Assembly: GCA_949746675.1 (NCBI GenBank)
Contig: CATKDT010000077.1
Location: 1 to 33,116 of the forward strand
From: an uncultured Clostridia bacterium
GTDB taxonomy: Bacteria > Bacillota > Clostridia > TANB77 > CAG-508
Direction of reading: 5' to 3'
DNA: 33,116 bases
The notes beneath the pieces were generated by a model. It did not search any database, had not been told where the DNA came from, and saw only the letters and a list, made by a program, of their open reading frames with translations. Numbering within the stretch: position 1 is the first letter of the stretch; each line of letters starts with the position of its first letter. The position numbers and the translations under genes are program-made. Positions 18,400-26,367 of the stretch are shown piece after piece.

Positions 18400-18428
18400 T
18401 TGACAAATGGAAAAAAGTGGTATATAAT
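18400..18428 (+). promoter_or_regulatory. Consensus sigma-A promoter upstream of pth
   Basis: TTGACA (18400-18405), 17-nt spacer, TATAAT (18423-18428). Confidence 0.75.
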
Positions 18429-18665
18429 AAGCGCATATTAAATCAAAAGAAAATTTATATCGAAAATTATTAAATTCACAAATGAAAATCCAATAATAAA
18501 CTAAAGAAAACATAAGCTACTTTATATTACTATATTATTTTATTAAAAATCTATTCTATAAAAATCACTCTACAGACAAAAACTTGAAATTTTAATAAAA
18601 TAGTAGTAATATAAAGGTATTCAAAAAAAGTAGTAAACTCTACTTAAAAAAGAAAGAGGAAGATT

Positions 18666-19223
18666 ATGTATTTAATAGTTGGATTAGGAAACCCAGAGCC
18701 TATGTATAGTAAAACAAGGCATAATATGGGATTTGATGTCATAAATAAAATCGCAAAAGAATATAAAATAGAAATAACAAAGAAAAACTTTGAAGGACTA
18801 TATGGTCAAGGCGAAATAAATGGCGAAAAAGTAATACTTTTAAAACCACAAACATATATGAATGAAAGTGGAAAATCAATAATAAAAGCAAAGAACTTTT
18901 ACAAAATTCCAATAGAAAACATTATTATTATATATGATGATATTGACCTAGAAGAAGGCATTTTAAAGTTAAGGAAAAAAGGTGGAGCAGGAACTCATAA
19001 TGGTATGAGGTCAGTTGTTCAGCACTTACAATCAACCAATTTTATTCATGTTCGAATAGGAACAGGCAAGCCAGTACTAAAAGAATTACTTATAGCATAT
19101 GTAATAGAACCATTAAAGGACGAACAATATGAAAAGTTAATACCAACAATAGATAAAGCATCAAAAGCAGTGCCAGATATTATATCAAAAGGGATAGAAA
19201 TGGCAATGAATTTATACAATTAG
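18666..19223 (+). CDS. pth: Peptidyl-tRNA hydrolase
   Basis: LIVGLGNPEPMYSKTRHNMGFDVI, LLKPQTYMNESGKSI, IYDDIDLEEGILKLRKKGGAGTHNGMRSV. Confidence 0.96.
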   Translation: MYLIVGLGNPEPMYSKTRHNMGFDVINKIAKEYKIEITKKNFEGLYGQGEINGEKVILLKPQTYMNESGKSIIKAKNFYKIPIENIIIIYDDIDLEEGILKLRKKGGAGTHNGMRSVVQHLQSTNFIHVRIGTGKPVLKELLIAYVIEPLKDEQYEKLIPTIDKASKAVPDIISKGIEMAMNLYN

Positions 19224-19277
19224 CTTTTATAAATGAGATAATCATACAATTAGATCGAAAGGAGTATTTGCCAGATA

Positions 19278-20417
19278 ATGTACAAGCCATACAAACTAGT
19301 AATATGTAAGAATAGGGAAAATGCAGATATATTTGTATATAATGAAGGTAATTTAATAGAACAATATCAAGAACAATTTGAAAATAAAAGACTAGAAGGT
19401 AATATCTACTATGGAAAAGTTACTAATGTTGTAAAGGGGATGCAATCAGCATTTATTAATATTGGAACAGAAAAAAATGCATTTATACATATACATGACT
19501 TAATAGAAAAAGACGAAAACATTGAAAAAAAAGAGAATATGTTAGATATATCTAAAATAATAAAACAAAATGACAACATTATAGTTCAAATAAAGAGAGA
19601 CTGCAGTAACAATAAAGGACCACGTGTTACAAAGGATATAAAATTAGTTGGAAAATATATAATTTTGATGCCATTTTCTACATTTATTACAGTATCTAAA
19701 AAGATAAATGACATAGATGAAAGAAAACATTTAATTACAGCAATTACAACATATATGAAGAATAAAAAGGAAAAATATGGAATAATAGCTAGAACATCAG
19801 CAGAAGGACAGGAGGAAGAATTAATAAAAGAAGATATAGATAATATAATAAATAAATGGAATGAGATATTAAAAAAAAGCAAAAAAATTAATCCACCATT
19901 TGAGCTATATAACAATAATGGAATTATAGGAAAACTTATAAATGACTTTCAACCTTTGGGACTTGAGATAGTAACAAATAATGAAGAAATACTTAATTTT
20001 GTAAAAAAAATTGATAAAAATCAAGAAATTACATTGGATACTACAATAAATGAGGAAATAAATATAAACAGAAAAGTATATTTGAATTGTGGAGGATTTA
20101 TTACAATAGATCAGACTGAAGCACTTACTGCGATAGATGTAAATTCAGGTAAATTTACAGGAAAAGATAATTTAGAAGAAACAATTGTTAAAGTAAATTT
20201 AGAAGCAGCAACGGAAATAGCAAAGCAAATTAGATTGCGTGATTTAGGGGGAATAATAATAATTGACTTTATAGATATGAAAAAAATTGAAGATATAGAA
20301 AAAGTACGAAATAGAATGGAAGAAGAAATAAAAAAAGATAGATCAAAAATTCAAATATTAGAATTTACAAAATTAGGTTTATTAGAAATAACAAGAAAAC
20401 ATATTTTAGGAAAATAA
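19278..20417 (+). CDS. Ribonuclease E/G family protein, short form
   Basis: GNIYYGKVTNVVKGMQSAFINIGTEKNAFIHIHDL (S1), ALTAIDVNSGKFTGKDNLEETIVKVNLEAATEIAKQIRLRDLGGIIIIDFIDM; ends LGLLEITRKHILGK. Confidence 0.93.
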   Translation: MYKPYKLVICKNRENADIFVYNEGNLIEQYQEQFENKRLEGNIYYGKVTNVVKGMQSAFINIGTEKNAFIHIHDLIEKDENIEKKENMLDISKIIKQNDNIIVQIKRDCSNNKGPRVTKDIKLVGKYIILMPFSTFITVSKKINDIDERKHLITAITTYMKNKKEKYGIIARTSAEGQEEELIKEDIDNIINKWNEILKKSKKINPPFELYNNNGIIGKLINDFQPLGLEIVTNNEEILNFVKKIDKNQEITLDTTINEEININRKVYLNCGGFITIDQTEALTAIDVNSGKFTGKDNLEETIVKVNLEAATEIAKQIRLRDLGGIIIIDFIDMKKIEDIEKVRNRMEEEIKKDRSKIQILEFTKLGLLEITRKHILGK

Positions 20418-20534
20418 TAGAGTAATATAAGATTATTGATATTTAAAAGTGAAAAGATTTTTAGAACATAAAGACTTCACTATATATCACAATTATTATG
20501 ACTTAAAGTAAAAAATTATTCTAGTATATAAAAA

Positions 20535-20554
20535 GGGTGCGTAAAATCGCACCC
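20535..20554. other. GC-rich hairpin downstream of the RNase G gene
   Basis: GGGTGCG-TAAAAT-CGCACCC, no T-tract. Confidence 0.45.
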
Positions 20555-20700
20555 AAAATTAAAAATGCACATTGGAAAAATATGGAATTAAAAGCGGGAT
20601 TATATTTTTACCATTATAGAAAGTAAGTAAAAATAAGAAAATTTGAGAGAAAAGATGCTATAAAAAGGCAATAGTAAATTAGAAAGGAAAATAAATTATT

Positions 20701-21261
20701 ATGAAAAAAATAACAAAACTAATATTAAACATACTCTGTGTAATGACAGTGTTAATAATTATTTTAGGAATATCATATGTCATACAGATAACAATAATGA
20801 GAAAAAAATATGCTAATGTCATAGGATATTCACTATTTGAAGTATTAACTGGGAGCATGACACCAACTATCAATATTGGAGATGACGTATTAATTAAAAT
20901 TACTAAAGATATACAAAAAGGAGACATTGTAGTATTTGACAATCAAGAAAATGATAATTTCATTATACATAGAGTTATACAAATAAATGAAAATGAAATA
21001 ATAACAAAAGGAGATAGTAACAACACAGAAGATATAGCAATATCAAAAGAAAATGTAATAGGAAAAACATTAATAATATTTCCAAAGCTAGGAAAAATAC
21101 AAGAATTCTTTAGAAAGCCATACATATTCATCCCACTAGTAGATGTAATAATAATTGCAACACTAGTAACAAATTATAGGAAAAATATTTATAAAAATAA
21201 ATATTTAAGAGGTAGCAACAAAACACTAAAAGAACAAAAAGAAAGGAACATTTTAATATGA
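20701..21261 (+). CDS. sipW: Signal peptidase I, SipW/ER-type (Ser-His)
   Basis: LFEVLTGSMTPTINIGDDVLIKITKDIQKGDIVVFDNQENDNFIIHRVIQINENEIITKGDSNN; C-terminal TM. His in place of the general-base Lys (IIHRV). Confidence 0.9.
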   Translation: MKKITKLILNILCVMTVLIIILGISYVIQITIMRKKYANVIGYSLFEVLTGSMTPTINIGDDVLIKITKDIQKGDIVVFDNQENDNFIIHRVIQINENEIITKGDSNNTEDIAISKENVIGKTLIIFPKLGKIQEFFRKPYIFIPLVDVIIIATLVTNYRKNIYKNKYLRGSNKTLKEQKERNILI

Positions 21262-21863
21262 CAAAAAGTAAAAAGGAAAATAATATAAGATTTAAAATTT
21301 TAATTTTAAGTATTACTGCAATATTAGTAATCTCACTATTAGCAGTTACTTCATATGCAAAATACATAACAACAATAAATGCAGATGGAAGAGCACAAGT
21401 TGGAAAATGGAGCTTTAAAGTAAATAATAGTGACATGAAAAATATTGGAGAAATAAACCTAGGAAGAAAAACATATACAGCTAAAACAATAGCAGATGGA
21501 GAAATAGCACCAGGAACTAGTGGTAATTTTACAATAACAGTAGATGCAACAGGAACAAAAACAGGAGTTAATTATAATGTAGCATTTAGCAATGTAAAAA
21601 ATAAACCAACTAATCTTTACTTTAAAATTGGAGAAGAAAGATATTATAATTTGGATACATTATCTACTGCTTTAGCAGGAACAATAGAGGCAAATGAATC
21701 AAAAAAGGTAAAAGAAATCAACATAAACTGGGGATGGGATTATGAAACTGGAATTGGTGAGGAGATCTTTGGAAACGACAAGATAGACACAGAAGAAGGG
21801 AAAATAGCAAACTTATTCTCATTTGACATAGCAGTAACAGGAACTCAAGTTATACCTACATAA
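21258..21863 (+). CDS. TasA/CalY (camelysin)-like SipW-dependent secreted protein
   Basis: Overlaps the sipW stop. ILILSITAILVISLLAVTSYAKYITTINADGRAQVGKWSFKVNNSDMKN... Confidence 0.8.
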   Translation: MTKSKKENNIRFKILILSITAILVISLLAVTSYAKYITTINADGRAQVGKWSFKVNNSDMKNIGEINLGRKTYTAKTIADGEIAPGTSGNFTITVDATGTKTGVNYNVAFSNVKNKPTNLYFKIGEERYYNLDTLSTALAGTIEANESKKVKEININWGWDYETGIGEEIFGNDKIDTEEGKIANLFSFDIAVTGTQVIPT

Positions 21864-21889
21864 TAACAAATAACAGTTAATTAGATAAT

Positions 21890-21926
21890 ATTGCATGAAA
21901 ATATGCTACCTCGATTTTCTTGCAAT
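21890..21926 (+). other. Intercistronic hairpin between two SipW-substrate genes
   Basis: ATTGCATGAAAAT (21890-21902) / ATTTTCTTGCAAT (21914-21926): 12 of 13 paired, one T-T mismatch, 11-nt loop. Confidence 0.6.
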
Positions 21927-21970
21927 TATAAAAGAAATATCAAAACAAATTAAGCGAAAGGACGGTATAA

Positions 21971-22450
21971 ATGAAAAAGAAAAAAGTAATATATACAACT
22001 ATAACCATTGCAATATTAATATTTTCGATGAGTAACATAGTATTTGCTAAGTACTGTAGTAATCAAAATATTACAGTTACAACTAAAGTTGCAAGACCAA
22101 TAATAGAACTATCAAAAGAAGATGAAAGTAATAAAATTATAACAGGCACTGAAGGTGTAGATTTAATATTAAACGTTTCAAATTACAAGGATGACAAGAT
22201 TAGTGAAGTAGGACAGAATTATTATTTACAATTTTATTCAGACGACATTGATATGTCAAAAGTTAATATAACTGTTGTAATGGATGGAAACAACATACAA
22301 ATCCAGAATAGCAGTACTAAAAAAACATTAATAAAAGCAGGCAAAAAAGAAACACATAAATATAATATAAAAATTACAAGTAATAGCAATGAGGAAATAA
22401 AAGGAAACATAAAAGCAAAATTAGTTAGTGAACAAATACAACCTAAATAA
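21971..22450 (+). CDS. Second SipW-type signal-peptide secreted protein
   Basis: MKKKKVIYTTITIAILIFSMSNIVFAKYCSNQNITVTTKVARPIIELSKEDES; the FAKY signal-peptide end matches the neighbouring SYAKY substrate. Confidence 0.75.
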   Translation: MKKKKVIYTTITIAILIFSMSNIVFAKYCSNQNITVTTKVARPIIELSKEDESNKIITGTEGVDLILNVSNYKDDKISEVGQNYYLQFYSDDIDMSKVNITVVMDGNNIQIQNSSTKKTLIKAGKKETHKYNIKITSNSNEEIKGNIKAKLVSEQIQPK

Positions 22451-22485
22451 GAAAAAACAACAATGGATATGAATGAATAAAAAGA

Positions 22486-22549
22486 ATCGCCAAACGTGTT
22501 TTTGAAAAAACGTGGATGGTGATGAGCGCATATTAGAGAGTGAAAGGAG
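22486..22549 (+). repeat. Dispersed intergenic hairpin element, copy D (degenerate stem)
   Basis: ATCGCCAAACGTGTTTTTGAAAAAACGTGGATGGTGATGAGCGCATATTAGAGAGTGAAAGGAGG, collinear with copies A/C; SD at the 3' end. Confidence 0.6.
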
Positions 22550-22554
22550 GCAAA

Positions 22555-22899
22555 ATGACAAAAAAAGTATTAGGTATTTTATTAATAATAGTAGTAATTT
22601 TATCTACGAAAAATTATGTATTGGCCAAATACATAAAAGAATAGTATATACATATAGCAGAAGTAAATATAGAAAAAACACCAATAAAAAAGAAAAAGTA
22701 TGTTTTAAAAGTATACTATAAAGACTTAGATGCAAACAGTTCTATGAAGGTACGTATATCAAGTGTATATGAAGGCAATACATATGAAGCTGAAGTTTTA
22801 GAATTTGAAGGATATACATATTTATATGCAGATCAACCACTATCTGGAATTATGGAAAAGAATTTAAATATATACATATGTTATAAAAAAAATAAATGA
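22555..22899 (+). pseudogene. Third SipW-substrate-like gene interrupted by in-frame TAG
   Basis: Single frame: MTKKVLGILLIIVVILSTKNYVLAKYIKE*YIHIAEVNIEKTPIKKKKYVLKVYYKDLDANSSMKVRISSVYEGNTYEAEVLEFEGYTYLYADQPLSGIMEKNLNIYICYKKNK*. TAG at 22642-22644, TGA at 22897-22899; SD AAAGGAGG. Confidence 0.7.
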
Positions 22900-22963
22900 G
22901 ATAATATTTTTGGGAAAAAGCAAAGTTAGTTTCATTGAAAATATCTTAATAATTATTTATATA

Positions 22964-23000
22964 AAAAAGTCCTTATTGAGGATATCAACAAGAACTTTTT
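22964..23000. terminator. Bidirectional terminator between convergent units
   Basis: AAAAAGTCCTTATTG / CAACAAGAACTTTTT inverted arms with two mismatches, A-run and T-run on the outside. Confidence 0.75.
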
Positions 23001-23004
23001 ATAA

Positions 23005-24717
23005 TTAATTTAACTCTTTATTAATTAACTTCATTTCTTCGCTTCTCTTAATTTTTTGAGTAGTAGTTTTAATTAAAGGAACATCAGTAATAATAACATT
23101 TCTAATATATTTATATGCTGGCATTTGTTTATTAATGTTAGTTTTGATATCTTTTGATATTTTATCACAATAGAAATCATGTTTATCTATTTTGCTATTT
23201 TTATCAAAAGGGAAAGTATCTTTAAGTTTATCTTCATCATAAACTACTTTAGCATATAACACAACATCCTGATTACGAGACTGTTTATTATTATCAATAT
23301 ACCCAAAAACCATACTTTCAGTAACATAAGGCAATTTATTTATAAGAGTTTCAACTTCTTCTGGAAAAATCTTTTTACCATTTTTAAGAACAATCATATC
23401 TTTTTTTCTACCAGTAACAAAAACAAAACTATCCTCATCAATATAACCATAATCACCAGTATGAAACCACCCATCAACAATAACTTCATTAGTTGCCTTA
23501 TCATTTTTATAGTATCCAAGCATAATAGTTGGAGTTTTAGTAATAATTTCTCCAATGCCATCTTTATCAGGTTTATCAATTTTTATATCAACAGTAGGAA
23601 GCGGAAAGCCTATTGAGCCAACCTTTTTTTCAAAACTATTTTCACCAGCGATAACTGGAGCAGTTTCAGTTAATCCATAACCTTGATGAATATCAAATCC
23701 AAAATCATTATATCCTTGAAGAGTTTCTTCATCCATGGCAGCTCCACCACTAATAATAATTTTAAGCTTTCCTCCTAATCCATCAATAATAGACTTGAAT
23801 ACCAATCGTTTTATCAATATAGGAAAATGTCTAAATATTTTTCTCATACGATTGACAAGATTAGTCTTTCCTTGTTTTTCGATAGTTGTCCATATTTTTT
23901 TATACATAATTTCTAGCATAAGTGGAATACATACAAAACCAGTAATTTGATATTCTACTAAGTTTTTTTGGATATATTTTAGACCTTCACAAATAGCAAC
24001 AGTATATCCGCAAGAAGTACCAAATAGGAAAGTAGTAGTATTTTCAAAAGTATGATGAAGAGGCAAGAATGATAAAAATTTATCACTTTCTTTAATTTTT
24101 ATCATTTGACTTAAAGCATACAAGTCCATACAAATTGCATATTGGGAATGCATAACTGCTTTAGAGATAGAAGTTGTACCAGAAGTAAAAATCATTATAT
24201 ACATTTCATCTTCTTTAATTTTAACCTTATTATAACTATTATGATTATACTTTTTTCCATTTTCAAGTAGCTTATCAAAGTCACCATTATCAAACCCAAA
24301 GGTGTTAAATTTAGTATGTGAATTTTTATATGAATTAATTACATTCTCGTATGATTTAGAATAAAAAATTCCATCAGCCTCAGAACGCTCAATAAGAGAT
24401 ATAATTTCATTATCTGGAAGAGACTTATCAAGAGGTACAACACAAAGACCAGCAGTAGTAATTGCTAAGTATGAAACAAACCATTCATAACGATTATCAG
24501 CAATTATACAAATACGCTTTGAAGAACTTTTTAGCAATGCAGTACCAAGGTTTTCAATATCCTCAGCAAATTTTGCATAACTAATTTTCACATGTTCAGT
24601 ATCATCATGGTTTCTTTTATATTCAAAAGCAATATTTTCAGAATATTTGTTTTTGTATAAATCAACTAACTCTCTAAAGTTATTCAGTTTTTGTCCTTCA
24701 TAAAGCTTGTTTTTCAT
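23005..24717 (-). CDS. AMP-binding (long-chain acyl-CoA synthetase-like) ligase
   Basis: YIMIFTSGTTSISKAVMHSQ, GYGLTETAPVIAGE, GWFHTGDYGYIDEDSFVFVTGRKKDMIVLKNGKKIFPEEVE. Confidence 0.92.
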   Translation of the reverse strand: MKNKLYEGQKLNNFRELVDLYKNKYSENIAFEYKRNHDDTEHVKISYAKFAEDIENLGTALLKSSSKRICIIADNRYEWFVSYLAITTAGLCVVPLDKSLPDNEIISLIERSEADGIFYSKSYENVINSYKNSHTKFNTFGFDNGDFDKLLENGKKYNHNSYNKVKIKEDEMYIMIFTSGTTSISKAVMHSQYAICMDLYALSQMIKIKESDKFLSFLPLHHTFENTTTFLFGTSCGYTVAICEGLKYIQKNLVEYQITGFVCIPLMLEIMYKKIWTTIEKQGKTNLVNRMRKIFRHFPILIKRLVFKSIIDGLGGKLKIIISGGAAMDEETLQGYNDFGFDIHQGYGLTETAPVIAGENSFEKKVGSIGFPLPTVDIKIDKPDKDGIGEIITKTPTIMLGYYKNDKATNEVIVDGWFHTGDYGYIDEDSFVFVTGRKKDMIVLKNGKKIFPEEVETLINKLPYVTESMVFGYIDNNKQSRNQDVVLYAKVVYDEDKLKDTFPFDKNSKIDKHDFYCDKISKDIKTNINKQMPAYKYIRNVIITDVPLIKTTTQKIKRSEEMKLINKELN

Positions 24718-24961
24718 ATTTAGGCTAGTCCTTTCTATGTATAAATAGTTATGTTAAAATCTATAAAAATTACAAATCAATAATTAAATGCATTATATAA
24801 TAAAATTGCTTTAATTTCAAGAGATTTAGTAAAATAACATTAACATATAAAATTAGAAACGCTAACAAGCTAATACTTCAATATGAATTCACACAATTTA
24901 TAAAATTGAAATAAAATATATTAAGATAATTATTATCAAATATATTTTAAGGAGATATTTA

Positions 24962-25804
24962 ATGAAATTAGGGTTATCTCTAGCTGGTGGAGGAGTAAAA
25001 GGAGCAGCTCACATAGGAGTACTAAAAGCATTTGAGGAAAAGAATATACCTATTAATTATATATCAGGTACTTCATCAGGAAGTATAGTAAGTACATTGT
25101 ATGCTGTTGGATATAAGCCAGAAGAGATTTATCATATATTTAAGAAATATTGCAAGGAAATAAATTATGTAAGTATAGGAAATATACTAAAATTAGCACT
25201 AGGTTTAATTTTTAAAGGTGAAATTTTAATACAAGGACTAAACAACGGAAATAAGATTGAAGAGTTAATGAGAAAACTATGTAAAGCAAAAGGAATTACA
25301 AACATAAATCAGGTAAAAATGCCACTGCTTATGCCAAGTGTTGATTTACAAAATGGTAAAGTGTACATTTTTTCATCTAAAAAAAGTAGAAATCCAAATA
25401 CAGATAAGGTTGTTTATATAGATGATATGGATATAGCAAAAGCCGTTAGGGCTAGTTGTAGCTACCCAGGAGTATTTAGTCCATGTAAATATAAGGGAAG
25501 AGAACTAATTGACGGAGGAATTCGTGAAAATGTACCATGGAAAGAAACTAAACTTATGGGGGCAGATAAAGTAGTAAGTGTAATATTTGAAGAGGAACTT
25601 AAAGAATATGATTATATAAATATTATAGAAATTGTAAACTCATCAATTCACTTTTTATCACAAGAATTGGCTGATTATGAAATGTATGGAGCAGATGAAG
25701 TTATAAAAATAAAAACTAATCATATATCACTTTTAGATAGTAGTAAAATAGATTATTTATATAAATTAAGCTATAAAATCGCGATGGAAGTTATAGAGAA
25801 ATAA
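24962..25804 (+). CDS. Patatin-like phospholipase (RssA-type)
   Basis: LSLAGGGVKGAAHIGVLKAFEEKNIPINYISGTSSGSIVSTLYAVGY and DGGIRENVPW. Confidence 0.93.
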   Translation: MKLGLSLAGGGVKGAAHIGVLKAFEEKNIPINYISGTSSGSIVSTLYAVGYKPEEIYHIFKKYCKEINYVSIGNILKLALGLIFKGEILIQGLNNGNKIEELMRKLCKAKGITNINQVKMPLLMPSVDLQNGKVYIFSSKKSRNPNTDKVVYIDDMDIAKAVRASCSYPGVFSPCKYKGRELIDGGIRENVPWKETKLMGADKVVSVIFEEELKEYDYINIIEIVNSSIHFLSQELADYEMYGADEVIKIKTNHISLLDSSKIDYLYKLSYKIAMEVIEK

Positions 25805-25834
25805 CTGTATTCTAAAGAATATAGTTATTTTTTA
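25801..25834 (+). terminator. Intrinsic terminator after patatin gene
   Basis: ATAACTGTATTC-TAAA-GAATATAGTTAT followed by TTTTTT; overlaps the stop codon. Confidence 0.75.
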
Positions 25835-25863
25835 CCTTAAAAACAACTTTTTTTATCAAATCT

Positions 25864-25906
25864 CTTGACAAATGGATAAAAAAGGTGTAAAGTATATATG
25901 CTTTAC
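25864..25906 (+). promoter_or_regulatory. Promoter with 20-bp palindrome upstream of ylxM-ffh
   Basis: TTGACA then, 17 nt on, TAAAGT within the near-palindrome GTAAAGTATATATGCTTTAC (25887-25906). Confidence 0.4.
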
Positions 25907-25959
25907 ATTTAAAGCACAAAGCATATTTAAGATTAAAGTGTGCAAAAAGGAGAAAGTTA

Positions 25960-26307
25960 ATGGAAAAACATATTGAAATAAGCATACTATGGCAGATATA
26001 TGGAAAACTTTTAACTGAAAAACAATACAATGCTTTAAATGACTATTATAATGAAGATTTATCCTTAGCAGAAATTGCAGAACAGTATGATATATCAAGG
26101 CAAGCAGTAAGGGACATCATTAAGAAAGGAGAGCAAAACCTATTCGAATACGAAAAGGTACTACACATTATGAAAAGAACACAAGAAAATGAAAAAACAA
26201 TTCAATTAGTACTTTCACAATTAAGCGAACTAAAAGATACATCATCAGATAAAAAAATTGAAAAAGTATTAAATGAAGTACAAAAAGAATTAAGCTATAT
26301 AGTTTAA
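25960..26307 (+). CDS. ylxM: YlxM-family HTH protein (UPF0122)
   Basis: LLTEKQYNALNDYYNEDLSLAEIAEQYDISRQAVRDIIKKGEQNLFEYE; directly upstream of ffh. Confidence 0.93.
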   Translation: MEKHIEISILWQIYGKLLTEKQYNALNDYYNEDLSLAEIAEQYDISRQAVRDIIKKGEQNLFEYEKVLHIMKRTQENEKTIQLVLSQLSELKDTSSDKKIEKVLNEVQKELSYIV

Positions 26308-26367
26308 ATCTAATGTATTAACACTTTATACAAAAGAATATAAATTACATACAAGGAGGAAAAATAA

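Noticed and set aside
22512-22721. 69-aa ORF MDGDERILESERRQNDK...
   Set aside because: Overlaps repeat copy D and the better-supported frame of the broken SipW-substrate gene; composition not protein-like.
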